From NCBI RefSeq assembly GCF_014639255.1, contig NZ_BMFV01000021.1, positions 1 to 64,000 of the forward strand: a stretch of 64,000 nucleotides of DNA, in the 5' to 3' direction. Source of the stretch: Pullulanibacillus pueri. Lineage in GTDB: Bacteria > Bacillota > Bacilli > Bacillales > Sporolactobacillaceae. The position numbers were made by a program, and so were the translations under genes. This document shows, in pieces, positions 1 to 8,758 of the stretch. The notes under the pieces were generated by a model. That model was not told the DNA's origin and did not search any database. It saw nothing but the letters and a program-made list of their open reading frames with translations. Numbering within the stretch: position 1 is the first letter of the stretch; every line of letters starts with the position of its first letter.

Positions 1-381
1 ATTAGAGTCCGAAGACAGGGCGCCTTTGGACAGAAATGAGAGCAAGCGGCTGATTAGAGTCCGAAGTCAGGTCAGCTTCGGACAAAACCGAGAGCGAGCG
101 GCTGATTAGAGTCCGAAGACAGGGCGCCTTTGGACAAAACCGAGAGCGAGCGGCTGATTAGAGTCCGAAGACAGGGCGCCTTTGGACAGAAATGAGAGCG
201 AGCGGCTGATTAGAGTCCGAAGTCAGGTCAGGTTTGGACAAAACCGAGAGCGAGCGGCTGATTAGAGTCCGAAGACAGGGCGCCTTTGGACAGAAATGAG
301 AGCAAGCAGCTGATTAGAGTCCGAAGTCAGGTCAGGTTTGGACAAAACCGAGAGCAAGCAGGAAAGAGAGTCCGAAGTCAA
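1..381. repeat. 52-bp tandem hairpin array (7 copies plus a partial copy)
   Basis: Seven back-to-back 52-bp units start at 1, 53, 105, 157, 209, 261 and 313, each opening with ATTAGAGTCCGAAG; a partial eighth begins near 365. Each unit contains an inverted repeat, GTCCGAAG paired with CTTTGGAC or CTTCGGAC (perfect 8-bp stem in unit 2). Two sequence variants are interspersed, one with GACAGGGCGCC and one with GTCAGGTCAG after the left arm. There are no unique spacers, so it is not a CRISPR array. The array may extend left of the window. A single related hairpin lies at 11972-12019. Confidence 0.9.
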
Positions 382-389
382 AGCACCAG

Positions 390-990
390 GGCTTGGATGA
401 TGGCGAAGCTGTTTTTCTCAAAGAATAAGAAAGCCGTCGAAGCAATAAAGAGATCGGTAGAAAAATTTGTCTTCTCTGATAAGGACCTCGCGGGAGCCAA
501 GTTTTTCTCAAAAGGAAAGGAAGTATAAAATTTCTGGTCATCAGGACGGAGTGGATTTCCGCTCCAGAACGCTCGCTTTCCTCATGCCCGCAGGACTAAG
601 GAAAGCTACTAAGAGAATATTCCTCGCAGAAAAATCGTGTTTTTTACGATTTTTTGACGTGGGTAGGGTCGGCGTTGCCACAGGACGTGACGCTTTTAGC
701 CGATCGTCCTTAGTGGCCTCAGCTAATTTTGGAATGTAATATATGTGTTCCAAGTATTTATGAATAAAAACCCCTGTCCCTGCGTCTACAAGTATTGCTT
801 CGAAGTCAGCTTTCTCGGAACAACTCGAAGTGTATTCGTGAAGTAACGCTGGTTGCTGTTCCCGAAGGAGTCTCGTGTCTTCCGCTCCAATCCGCTTGGT
901 ACTGACGATGCCTTTTGGTAAGAAAACATTTTAATGCCAACTGAGAAAAACCAGGCACGTTTTTAAGCCCGGTTTTTTTCAGTTGGTTTA
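390..990 (+). repeat. Dispersed intergenic repeat, copy 1 (long form)
   Basis: This stretch has no credible gene. From about 420 it matches 8158-8717 over several hundred bases: the AAGCAATAAAGAGATCGG module, the GGATTTCCGCTCCAGAACGC module, a GTGGGTAGGGTCGGCG module, a CCTTAGTGGCCTCAGCTAA module, then CGGAACAACTCGAAG, GCTGTTCCCGAAGGAGTCTC and TCCAATCC. It ends in a terminator-like hairpin. Shorter relatives occur at about 6130, 40370, 42170, 49780, 50726, 51530 and 56847, always in intergenic DNA and always read on the + strand. Function unknown. Confidence 0.8.
937..986 (+). terminator. Hairpin at the end of dispersed repeat copy 1
   Basis: CCAACTG (937-943) pairs with CAGTTGG (980-986). 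Inside it, GAAAAACC faces GGTTTTTTTC across a GGC/GCC core. The T-rich right arm makes it a plausible intrinsic terminator. Equivalent CCGGGC...GCCCGG hairpins end the repeat copies at 8717 and 40773. Confidence 0.55.
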
Positions 991-1047
991 AAGCCCTTTT
1001 GATGGAATAATCGCGTCGACATAATTCATCATATAAGTTTATGTTGC

Positions 1048-1076
1048 TTGATAAAAATAATGGTTTAAAATAAAAT
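1048..1076 (+). promoter_or_regulatory. Sigma-A promoter of the siderophore operon
   Basis: TTGATA at 1048-1053 and TAAAAT at 1071-1076 are separated by exactly 17 bases. The predicted start of transcription, near 1083, abuts the Fur box. Confidence 0.7.
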
Positions 1077-1084
1077 AGTAAGCG

Positions 1085-1105
1085 ATTATGATAATCATTT
1101 TCATC
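1085..1105 (+). promoter_or_regulatory. Fur box
   Basis: TGATAATCATTTTCA at 1089-1103 matches the Bacillus 7-1-7 Fur box TGATAATNATTATCA with one mismatch, and the match extends to both sides. It lies just downstream of the -10 box, so iron-loaded Fur would block transcription of the importer genes at 1208-4230. Confidence 0.8.
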
Positions 1106-1207
1106 AGAAGTGTTTAAACAGATGTTTAAAAAACAGTGTTATTGATATAAAAGAGCGGAATAATAGCGAGAAAGGCTATTTTTTGTTTGAGAAAGGCTTG
1201 GTATGAA

Positions 1208-2248
1208 ATGGCTCACAACACTAGGACTCAGCACGAATTGACAAGACAACAAGCGGGTCCTTACTTAGGGGTCCTGACATTAGTCCTTGGACTCGTCCTT
1301 CTCGTTTTAGGTTTTGGGCTTTCTGTTGCAGTGGGGGCAACAGATATTAGTCTTAAAACGGTCTGGGATGCAGTTTTTCATTATAATTCAGCTTTAACTT
1401 CACACCAAATTATACAAGAGGTTCGATTGCCTCGAGCAATTGGCGGTGCCCTTGTTGGCGCGATGCTTGCGGTTTCGGGTGCTATGATGCAAGGAATGAC
1501 CCGAAATCCTTTAGCAGATCCTTCTATTATGGGGGTAACAGATGGCTCTGCTTTAGCCCTTGCCATTGCCTTTGCTTTCTTTCCCGGTCTTTCTTATTTT
1601 AGTCAAATGTTACTTTCCTTTGTGGGAGCTGGGCTAGGTGTCGTTCTTGTTTTTGGTGTAGGGGCATTAGCTAAAGGGAATCTGACGCCTGTTAAATTAG
1701 CTTTAGCGGGGGTAGCGATTGCGGCACTCCTTCATTCTTTATCATCAGGCATCGCCATCCATTACGAGGTTGCTCAGGGAATGAGCTTTTTTTATGCAGG
1801 CGGCCTTGTTGGGGTCAACTGGACAAGTATAAAACTGTTACTTCCTATTTTTATTATTGGGATGATCCTAGCTTTTATCCTTGCTCGGGCAATGACCGTG
1901 CTCACCTTGGGAGAATCTGTAGCTAAGGGCCTTGGGCAACGGACGGGTCTTATTAAAGGCTTTGGCATGCTTACGATCTTACTTTTAACAGGTGCGGCAG
2001 TCTCTGTTGCGGGAACCATAGGCTTTATAGGGCTGGTGATTCCCCATATTACACGATTTATTGTTGGAGTGGACTATAGATGGAATATCCCTTGTAGTGC
2101 GGTGGTCGGGGGCTTGCTTCTCGTGTTTGCTGATATTGGATCCCGATTAATTAATCCCCCTTTTGAAACCCCAGTTGGTGCGATTACTGCTTTTATCGGT
2201 GTGCCAATATTCCTCTACTTAACTCGACGTGTAGGGAGGGGATTATAA
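1208..2248 (+). CDS. Iron-siderophore ABC transporter permease, FecCD family
   Basis: Integral membrane half of a ferric-siderophore importer of the BtuC/FecCD type, about ten hydrophobic segments in 346 residues. Family hallmarks visible include VRLPRAIGGALVGAMLAVSG and the cytoplasmic coupling region near GESVAKGLGQR, followed by GFIGLVIPHITR. A TTG start at 1187 is also possible: both 1187 and 1208 have a GAGAAAGG sequence 11 bases upstream, so ATG 1208 is preferred only on codon identity. The stop overlaps the next start (TAATG). A Fur box upstream ties it to iron starvation. No ATPase gene is adjacent; a shared ATPase elsewhere, as YusV serves several Bacillus importers, is the likely explanation. 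Confidence 0.92.
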   Translation: MAHNTRTQHELTRQQAGPYLGVLTLVLGLVLLVLGFGLSVAVGATDISLKTVWDAVFHYNSALTSHQIIQEVRLPRAIGGALVGAMLAVSGAMMQGMTRNPLADPSIMGVTDGSALALAIAFAFFPGLSYFSQMLLSFVGAGLGVVLVFGVGALAKGNLTPVKLALAGVAIAALLHSLSSGIAIHYEVAQGMSFFYAGGLVGVNWTSIKLLLPIFIIGMILAFILARAMTVLTLGESVAKGLGQRTGLIKGFGMLTILLLTGAAVSVAGTIGFIGLVIPHITRFIVGVDYRWNIPCSAVVGGLLLVFADIGSRLINPPFETPVGAITAFIGVPIFLYLTRRVGRGL

Positions 2249-3267
2249 TGCGAAAAATACTTACTCTTCGCCGCCATCCGTTATTAGTGATGGGTGTGCT
2301 TTTTTTCCTCCTCATCATAGCATTTCTCATTTGTCTTAATACTGGGGTGGCCAAGCTAACGGTGACTGAGGCCATTAGGACCTTAGCGGGTATGGGAAGT
2401 GATAAGGATAATCTTATTTTATTTGAATTTCGCTTGCCTAGGATGGTGATTGCTCTACTCGTTGGTGCGGGACTCGCGGTATCAGGAGCGGTTTTACAAG
2501 CGATCACAAAGAATGAGATGGCTGATCCGGGGATACTAGGGATAAATGCAGGAGCGGGTTTGGCTGTCATTTTATTTATCTTTTTTGCGCATTCTTCACT
2601 AACTGATATAGGGACGCTTTCGGTTTATCTTATGCCTGTATTTGCTTTGTTAGGTGCAATTCTTGCCGCAACACTCATCTACATATTTGCTTGGAAAAGG
2701 GGGATTACACCTGTCCGGCTTGTGCTTGTAGGGATCGGTGTAAATGCTGCGTTTAATGCGATCATTATTATCTTTCAAGTGAAAATGAATCCAGAGGACT
2801 TTATGCAAGCAACCATTTGGCTATCGGGGAGTATTTGGGGAGCGGATTGGAGATTTGTCTTAGGGATTCTTCCTTGGATCATTCTTCTTATCCCGGTTGT
2901 ACTCATAAAGTATAGAAGCTTAAATGTGATGAATATGGGGGATAAAATTGCGACTGGGCTAGGGGTAAAGGTAGAAAAGGAGCGGATGATCCTTTTACTG
3001 CTTTCAGTAGCTTTAGCGGGTGCTTGTGTGGCCGTTGCGGGTAATATTGCCTTTCTTGGCCTAGCTGTCCCCCATTTGGCTAGAAAATTGGTAGGGGCTG
3101 AACATCAAGTTACCATTCCAACGGCTGCTTTACTAGGGGCATTAGTCCTATTGCTGGCTGATATGGTAAGCAAAAATTTAATGGCCCCTTCAGAGATTCC
3201 TGTAGGTTTGGTTGTTTCTGTTATTGCAGCCCCTTATTTTATTTATTTGTTAATGCGGTCGAATTAA
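2248..3267 (+). CDS. Iron-siderophore ABC transporter permease, FecCD family (second subunit)
   Basis: Paralogue of the preceding permease and its probable heterodimer partner, 339 residues with multiple membrane spans. The same family landmarks recur: FEFRLPRMVIALLVGAGLAV near residue 60, MGDKIATGLGVK and FLGLAVPHLARKL in the C-terminal third. Translation is coupled to the upstream gene through a one-base stop/start overlap, which supports equimolar production. Feu/Fhu/Fec systems of Bacillus use exactly this two-permease arrangement. The siderophore specificity cannot be read from the permeases. Confidence 0.92.
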   Translation: MRKILTLRRHPLLVMGVLFFLLIIAFLICLNTGVAKLTVTEAIRTLAGMGSDKDNLILFEFRLPRMVIALLVGAGLAVSGAVLQAITKNEMADPGILGINAGAGLAVILFIFFAHSSLTDIGTLSVYLMPVFALLGAILAATLIYIFAWKRGITPVRLVLVGIGVNAAFNAIIIIFQVKMNPEDFMQATIWLSGSIWGADWRFVLGILPWIILLIPVVLIKYRSLNVMNMGDKIATGLGVKVEKERMILLLLSVALAGACVAVAGNIAFLGLAVPHLARKLVGAEHQVTIPTAALLGALVLLLADMVSKNLMAPSEIPVGLVVSVIAAPYFIYLLMRSN

Positions 3268-3282
3268 AGGAGTGGATATAAA

Positions 3283-4230
3283 GTGAAAAAAAGTTTATTT
3301 GTTTTTTGTGCATTACTTCTCATGAGCTTCCTTGTCGCTTGTGGAAATCAGAAGAGCCCATCGGAAAACGCGCAAGGAGATTCACAGACTGAGGGAAATG
3401 GTGGTATGCGAACGGTAACTGACGATTTAGGTAAAGTCAAAGTCCCTTCCCACCCCAAAAGAATCGTCTCTATGTATTATGTTGGCCATCTCCTTACCCT
3501 AGGGATTAAACCTGTGGGTACTTTGTCCTCGGAACTGGATAACCCATTTATTAAGGATAAAGTGAAGGGGATTGAGGATATTGGAAGTACACCGTCACTT
3601 GAAAAAGTTGTTGATTTAGATCCGGATTTAATCATTGCCTCTGATAAAGAGTCTTATGATAAATTGAAAAAAATTGCACCGACCGTTCTGATTGAATATG
3701 GCAAGCATAATGTTGTTGATGAAATGAAAATGCTTGGAAAAATTCTAGGAAAAGAAAAGCAATCAGACCAATGGCTTGCTGATTTTAATGCTAAGGGTCA
3801 AAAAGCAAAGGATGACCTCAAAGGTGTTGTCGGTCCAAATGATACCGTGTCGATTATTGAAATCTGGTCGAACAAGATTTATGTGTATGGGAATAAGTGG
3901 GGACGTGGAGGTTATAACTTATACAATGTCCTTGGCTTTAAACCACCACAGCTTGTAAAAGAGAATGTCATCGATAATAAGCCATACATGGAAGTGTCTT
4001 TAGAAACCTTACCGAAGGTTGCTGGGGATTATATCTTTTTATCGGTCTATTCTGCTGATGGCGGTGATAAGCGTGCAGACGAAATTAAAAAGAGCGATAT
4101 TTGGAAGTCACTACCTGCAGTGAAAAAGGGTCATGTTTATAATATAAATCTAGATCAATTTTTCTACTTTGATCCAATTTCTCTGGAAAAACAGCTCGAA
4201 ATACAGGAGAAATTATTGCTCGGGAAATAG
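3283..4230 (+). CDS. Siderophore-binding lipoprotein (FhuD/FeuA-like)
   Basis: Extracytoplasmic iron-siderophore receptor anchored by lipid. The 315-residue product begins with a lipoprotein signal peptide ending in FLVACG (Cys about residue 20). A periplasmic-binding-protein type III fold follows, with HPKRIVSMYYVGHLLTLGIKP near the mature N-terminus and a long linking helix around DQWLADFNAKGQKAK. It starts at GTG 3283, 10 bases after AAAGGAG. It completes the permease pair upstream and is the last gene before a terminator. The ligand is not deducible; distant similarity in shape to catecholate/hydroxamate receptors is all that can be claimed. Confidence 0.9.
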   Translation: MKKSLFVFCALLLMSFLVACGNQKSPSENAQGDSQTEGNGGMRTVTDDLGKVKVPSHPKRIVSMYYVGHLLTLGIKPVGTLSSELDNPFIKDKVKGIEDIGSTPSLEKVVDLDPDLIIASDKESYDKLKKIAPTVLIEYGKHNVVDEMKMLGKILGKEKQSDQWLADFNAKGQKAKDDLKGVVGPNDTVSIIEIWSNKIYVYGNKWGRGGYNLYNVLGFKPPQLVKENVIDNKPYMEVSLETLPKVAGDYIFLSVYSADGGDKRADEIKKSDIWKSLPAVKKGHVYNINLDQFFYFDPISLEKQLEIQEKLLLGK

Positions 4231-4261
4231 TCGAATATTACCGGGAAACGTCAGTTACTTT

Positions 4262-4289
4262 CGGGTGGTGTTTACACCGCCCGTTTTTT
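4262..4289 (+). terminator. Intrinsic terminator after the siderophore operon
   Basis: CGGGTGGTGT faces ACACCGCCCG (one G-U pair) and is followed by six Ts. It sits only about 25 bases before the next start codon, so the downstream reductase may be expressed by partial read-through. Confidence 0.85.
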
Positions 4290-4314
4290 ATCTTAAAAAG
4301 AGGTGGGAGAGGTC

Positions 4315-5328
4315 ATGACTGTCGAAAACCATGAAATTTATGATGTTACCATTATTGGTGGGGGACCAACGGGACTTTATGCCGCGTTTTACAGCAGAAT
4401 GCGGGGGCTGAAAACAAAGCTTATTGAAAGTCAATCAGAGCTAGGTGGACAAGTGTCTAGCTTTTATCCAGAAAAAGCGATCTATGATATTGGCGCCCTG
4501 CCAAAAGTCACAGGTGAAGATCTAGTAAAGCAATTAATTGCCCAAGCGAGCCAAGAAAAGCCTGAAATCGTCATGAATCAGTGCGTTGAATCTGTGGAGA
4601 GACAAGACGATGGCACTTTTGTAGTGACGACAGAAAAAGGTGCGGTACATTATAGTCGTACCATTATTATTACTGCTGGGAGAGGTACGATTCAAATGGT
4701 GCCACCTCAAGTAGATCAGCTTGAGCGCTTTCATGACAAAAGTCTTCATTATACGATAAATCACATGGATAAGTTTTCGGGGAAAAACGTTATGGTGTAT
4801 TCCAACCAGCGCGTCGGATTAGATTGGGCTTTGGCTTTAGAACAGATTGCTGATGAAGTGTATATTGTCAATGAAAACCCAAAATTCCTTCATGTCTCAG
4901 AAGAGGATATTGCTGATTTGAAGGCTTCCCATGTTAAGGTGCTCTTATCGCATCAAGTTTCTGAATTTAGTGGGAACGCTGATGGTGTTTTAAAGGCCGT
5001 AAGTCTTACCAATCGGATAAATCAAGAAAAGGTTGAAATTCCTGTTGATCACGTTTTAGTTTATAATGGGGTTAAATTGATTGCTGCACCACTAGAAAAA
5101 TGGGGAGTCACTCTTGAGAAGAATAAAATCCCTGTGGATGGGACTATGAAAACAAATGTGGATGGGCTATTTGCGGCAGGTGATAGTGTTCAGTACCCAG
5201 GCAAAACAAATCTTGTGGCCTCGGGCTTTACTGAAGCTATCTCGGCAGTTAATAGTGCCACTTTATATCTTAATGAGAAAGCCCCTGCCCAAGTTTTCAG
5301 TACCGTTTTATATCGAGCACACGATTGA
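4315..5328 (+). CDS. yumC: Ferredoxin/flavodoxin-NADP+ reductase, YumC (thioredoxin-reductase-like) type
   Basis: FAD enzyme that passes electrons between NADPH and ferredoxin or flavodoxin in the cytosol. The 337-residue product has an N-terminal FAD-binding GGGPTGLYAAFY motif, a central NAD(P) domain, and the C-terminal FAD motif TNVDGLFAAGD. It lacks the redox-active CxxC of thioredoxin reductase, as expected of this FNR class. ATG 4315 is preferred over GTG 4303 because AAGAGGTGGG lies at the right distance. Its position directly behind a Fur-regulated siderophore importer suggests a role in reductive release of iron in this organism, an inference from context only. Confidence 0.88.
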   Translation: MTVENHEIYDVTIIGGGPTGLYAAFYSRMRGLKTKLIESQSELGGQVSSFYPEKAIYDIGALPKVTGEDLVKQLIAQASQEKPEIVMNQCVESVERQDDGTFVVTTEKGAVHYSRTIIITAGRGTIQMVPPQVDQLERFHDKSLHYTINHMDKFSGKNVMVYSNQRVGLDWALALEQIADEVYIVNENPKFLHVSEEDIADLKASHVKVLLSHQVSEFSGNADGVLKAVSLTNRINQEKVEIPVDHVLVYNGVKLIAAPLEKWGVTLEKNKIPVDGTMKTNVDGLFAAGDSVQYPGKTNLVASGFTEAISAVNSATLYLNEKAPAQVFSTVLYRAHD

Positions 5329-5360
5329 GTTTGTGCCTTCATCTGGGATAAGAAAAAGAC

Positions 5361-5400
5361 AAAAAACACATGAGATGATGTGAAATCTCGTGTGTTTTTT
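5361..5400. terminator. Bidirectional terminator
   Basis: AAAAAACACATGAGAT pairs with ATCTCGTGTGTTTTTT around an 8-base loop. A-tract and T-tract flank both sides, so it can serve the reductase on the + strand and the YfmQ-like gene on the - strand. Confidence 0.88.
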
Positions 5401-5406
5401 GGTATG

Positions 5407-5817
5407 TTAAGATATTTGTAGCCCATCAGCGTGCAGGCTGTAGGCGATCACTTTCTTTTTAAACTGCTTGATGACATCCACGTGATCGACGTATCGGTAA
5501 ACCATTATACGTGCTTTGGCTGTCTCGATAATAAAGGGAGTGTTGTTATTTTCAGGATGGAGATAGCCTTCTTCATAGCCTGGGAATATGTTATAACGTT
5601 TTAAAAAATTTCCATTGTTAAACTCGCTAATGAAATGCTGTTTTTCCTCGTCTTTTAATAGTCTTCCATCATAGGTCACGGTCACATCCGTAATTAAGAG
5701 TTTAGGATGGAGTTCAAACTTATCTAAGGACCACTTAACCCAACGTTTGGGTGGGCATGATAATAGGATTTTAATAAAAAAGACGAGTACTAATGAAATA
5801 ATAAGGCCCCATGTCAT
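5407..5817 (-). CDS. yfmQ: YfmQ-like membrane-anchored protein
   Basis: Small protein of unknown function, 136 residues. An N-terminal membrane anchor (WGLIISLVLVFFIKILLS) is followed by a soluble domain with FELHPKLLITDVTVTYDG, FPGYEEGYLHPEN and a C-terminal VDVIKQFKKKVIAYSL segment, which I recognise as the Bacillus YfmQ family. The start is placed at 5817 because GGAG lies 8 bases upstream. The longer open frame to 5937 has no ribosome binding site. It is convergent with the reductase and shares its terminator. Confidence 0.65.
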   Translation of the reverse strand: MTWGLIISLVLVFFIKILLSCPPKRWVKWSLDKFELHPKLLITDVTVTYDGRLLKDEEKQHFISEFNNGNFLKRYNIFPGYEEGYLHPENNNTPFIIETAKARIMVYRYVDHVDVIKQFKKKVIAYSLHADGLQIS

Positions 5818-6023
5818 ATTCTTCATCTCCATTATGTTATAAATAGTTATAGAGAACCTTTCAATCTTTTCATATTTATAATAAACCAGAATCAAGAGAA
5901 AGGAACCATCCAATTGTAAGGGGAATTTACCGTCCAATTGGGTAGAGCGTTTTTTGTAATGTCGAAAATTATAACTTAGTGGACGACCATATAAGTGTAA
6001 CTAAGGCTTATGACTGAATATCA

Positions 6024-6470
6024 GGCTGTGCTTAGCGAAGCGATAAAGCGCAAGCTAAGTTTTTCGAATAGGATCAGAATGTAGACGTTGAACGTTTTAC
6101 GGCTGTCTATTTTGATTAAATGCTGGTAAATGAGAGGTGTTGATCTTTATTCCGGAACGCTTGCTTTCCGCAAGCACTGGGGGTTCCCAAATTTTTAAGC
6201 TCCCCCCTCTGTTCCTGTGTCTACTCGTATCGCTGCGTCGTCAGCTTTCTCGGAACAACTCGAAATGTATTCGTGAAGTCACACTGGAGCCGGTCCCGCA
6301 GGACTCTCGTTTAGGCATCCATAAGTCAGCGGCGCTGGGGAACACATGATGTTTACATGTGCCGAATCTCGCGCTTCCGTTCCAATCCACTTAATACTGA
6401 CGAAGTATTTTGATAAAAATACATTTTAATGCCCAACTGAGGACCGGGCGCTCTTGTCGGGTTTTTCTCA
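6024..6470 (+). repeat. Dispersed intergenic repeat, copy 2 (diverged)
   Basis: The 5818-6553 gap holds no credible gene. From about 6150 it carries the repeat modules GGAACGCTTGCTTTCC, CTGTTCCTGTGTCTAC, CTTTCTCGGAACAACTCGAA, a TCCAATCCACTTAATACTGACGA variant and a final ACCGGGCGCTCTTGTCGGG hairpin. At 6024-6040 there is a GGCTGTGCTTAGCGAAG word that recurs exactly at 51951-51967, also in intergenic DNA. Confidence 0.7.
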
Positions 6471-6553
6471 AAGGCATTTTATCTATAATAACAATACAGA
6501 GTTAACTTTGAATAATATCAATATTTTAGCCTCTTGGGAAAAGGATGTTTACG

Positions 6554-7990
6554 ATGGTGTGGAGACCGGATAGGACCGTTAAAAAACCGATGTATAAACA
6601 AATTGCTGAGTATATAGAAAATGGAATAGGAGATGGCACCTTTCCTTTGGATAAGCCGCTACCTTCTGAGAGAAATTTAGCCCATTTATATGGAGTGAAT
6701 CGAAGTACAATTGTTTCAGCGTATGCTGAACTGGAGGCTCGAGGGGTAGTAGAGCGTAAAAAAGGCAGTGGCACCATTATCAGTAGGGATATTTGGGGTT
6801 TAGCCAAAAAAAGAATCCCGAGTTGGAATAAATATATTGAAGCAGGTACCTTTTTACCGAATCTCCCTGTCATGCAAAGGATCAGAAAAGAGACTGAAGA
6901 AAGCCAGCTTATTAACTTGGCCAGTGGTGAGCTGTCAGCGGATTTATTTCCCGATGACTTTATACGGAAGACCTTATTAACGAAGGAGTTCAAAGGGCAT
7001 TTAGGCTATGACCATCCGCAAGGTCATAGCGATTTGCGCCAAACGTTAGTGAAGCATGTAAAGGACTTTCGTAATATTATAACCAAACCTGAATCCATCC
7101 TTATGACTTCAGGTGCTCAGCAAGCTATTCATCTTGTTATTGAATGTTTATTGAAACCCGGAGATGCGGTTGTTATTGAAAATCCTTCATACAATTATAG
7201 TCTTCCCATTTTCAAAACGGCTGGCTTGAAGGTTTATTCTCTTGAGGTTGGAGAAAAAGGCATTCGACCACAGGATTTAATCGAGTTACATAAAAAGCAT
7301 CAAATAAAAATGCTATTTTTAAATCCAATTTTTCAAAATCCAACTGGAACATTACTTCCCTATTCACAGCGAAAAGAAATATTAAATATCTCATCACAAT
7401 ATGGGATTCCTGTGATTGAGGATGATCCGTACAGCTTGCTTCCTTTTACTGAAGACAGAGTTTCAACCTTGAAATCAATGGATATGAATGGAAATGTATT
7501 GTACATCAGCTCGTTATCAAAAATTGCTGCGCCAGGATTAAGAATTGGCTGGATTATTGGTCCCCCTTCAGTCATTGAAAGACTAGCAGATGCAAAACAG
7601 CAATTTGATTTTGGGCACTCGGCATTATCTCAGTGGATTGGCAATCAGTTTCTTAGCTCTCCTTACTTTGAAGAACATCTTGAACACTTGAAGGTCGCTC
7701 TTAAGAGAAGAAGAGATACGATGATCCGCTGTTTAAATGAACATTTTCATGATCAAATTGAGTTTTATTCTCCCTTGGGTGGCATTCATATGTGGTGTAG
7801 GTTTAAAGAAGACATTGATGAAAACCGTTTATTAGAACAGGCTATTGCCGAGGGGATGATCTTTGCACCGGGGTCGACCTTAGGGACTGAAAAAGGATGT
7901 ATTCGTTTAACTTACGCGAGAGGAAATGAAGAAGTCATTCGACATGGGATCCAGCGTCTATTTAATGCCTATGAGAAAGTAAAAGAATAG
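6554..7990 (+). CDS. MocR/PdxR-type regulator: GntR winged helix fused to an aminotransferase fold
   Basis: PLP-dependent transcription regulator of 478 residues. Residues about 8-78 form a GntR winged helix (MYKQIAEYIENGIGDG, PLPSERNLAHLYGVNRSTI). The rest is a class I aminotransferase fold with FLNPIFQNPTGT and the expected PLP-binding Lys323 in SSLSKIAAPGLR. MocR proteins usually sense PLP or an amino compound rather than catalyse transamination. No pdxST or GABA genes lie alongside, so the target is unknown. ATG 6554 is favoured over ATG 6545 since GGGAAAAGG is 9 bases from the former and abuts the latter. The gene stands alone between two repeat copies. Confidence 0.9.
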   Translation: MVWRPDRTVKKPMYKQIAEYIENGIGDGTFPLDKPLPSERNLAHLYGVNRSTIVSAYAELEARGVVERKKGSGTIISRDIWGLAKKRIPSWNKYIEAGTFLPNLPVMQRIRKETEESQLINLASGELSADLFPDDFIRKTLLTKEFKGHLGYDHPQGHSDLRQTLVKHVKDFRNIITKPESILMTSGAQQAIHLVIECLLKPGDAVVIENPSYNYSLPIFKTAGLKVYSLEVGEKGIRPQDLIELHKKHQIKMLFLNPIFQNPTGTLLPYSQRKEILNISSQYGIPVIEDDPYSLLPFTEDRVSTLKSMDMNGNVLYISSLSKIAAPGLRIGWIIGPPSVIERLADAKQQFDFGHSALSQWIGNQFLSSPYFEEHLEHLKVALKRRRDTMIRCLNEHFHDQIEFYSPLGGIHMWCRFKEDIDENRLLEQAIAEGMIFAPGSTLGTEKGCIRLTYARGNEEVIRHGIQRLFNAYEKVKE

Positions 7991-8112
7991 ACAGAGAGCA
8001 GTTCTTATCGTTTTCCCGACTGAAGACTCCCACTTCATGGTACTCATCACCGTGCTAAGTGGTGGGGAGTTCAAAGAGAATCTATAATAAACGTTATATA
8101 CGGTGAAGGCAG

Positions 8113-8142
8113 GGAGGCGAAATATTGCCTCCTTATTTTTTT
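8113..8142 (+). terminator. Intrinsic terminator
   Basis: GGAGGC (8113-8118) pairs with GCCTCC (8127-8132), followed by TTATTTTTTT. It lies about 120 bases after the MocR gene. An additional inverted repeat (ACTCCCAC...GTGGTGGGGAGT, about 8027-8071) precedes it. Confidence 0.75.
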
Positions 8143-8157
8143 AGCAGAATAAGAGAG

Positions 8158-8717
8158 TTTAAGCTATCGAAGCAATAAAGAGAGCGTAGAAAAACATGTC
8201 TTCATGGATAAGGACTTGGTGTAAGCCAAGTTTTTCTCAAAAGGTAAGAAAGTATAAGCCGTCGAAGCAATAAAGAGATCGGTAGAAAAATTTATCTTCT
8301 CTGATAAGGACTTGGCGGAAGCAAGTTTTTCTCAAAGTATAAGAATGTATAAAATTTGGTCATCTGGATGGTGTGGATTTCCGCTCCAGAACACTCGCTT
8401 TCCTCATGCCCACACGATGTGGGTAGGGTCGGCGTTCGACGCACAGGATGTGCTAGCTTCGACGTTGTCACACGGATGTGACGGTTTTAGTCGAAGTCCC
8501 TTAATGACGTGACGTTTTTAGCCGATCGTCCTTAGTGGCCTCAGCTAACTTGGGAATTGAATACTTTGTTTCCCAAGTGGATCTTCGGACACGTGCTGTT
8601 CCCGAAGGAGTCTCGCGTCTTCCACTCCAATCCACTTGATACTGACGAAGCCTTTTGGTAAAAAGCTTTTTAATGCCCAACTGAATGAGGACCGGGCATG
8701 CTTTTCGCCCGGCTTTT
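8158..8717 (+). repeat. Dispersed intergenic repeat, copy 3 (long form)
   Basis: Closest relative of copy 1. It contains a partial internal duplication of the AAGCAATAAAGAGA...AAGTTTTTCTCAAA module (about 8167-8245 and 8261-8335), then the same ordered modules as copy 1, ending with TGATACTGACGAAGCC and a CCGGGC...GCCCGG hairpin at 8692-8712 followed by TTTT. No credible coding frame. The hairpin is also positioned to end transcripts facing the amt gene from the left. Confidence 0.8.
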
Positions 8718-8758
8718 CTTAGGTCTGCTCGTCAATGTTCGATTGATGCGGGGTGGGG

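Noticed and set aside
1..381. CRISPR array
   Set aside because: Units are contiguous with no unique spacers and no cas genes; the period equals the repeat length.
286..528. 80-codon frame across the 52-bp array
   Set aside because: Its translation is the repeat itself read through (VRSQVRFGQNRE-type text); no SD, and it falls inside non-coding repeat DNA.
467..739. 90-codon frame in dispersed repeat copy 1
   Set aside because: The frame is not preserved in copies 3, 4 and 8, which share the DNA but not the reading frame.
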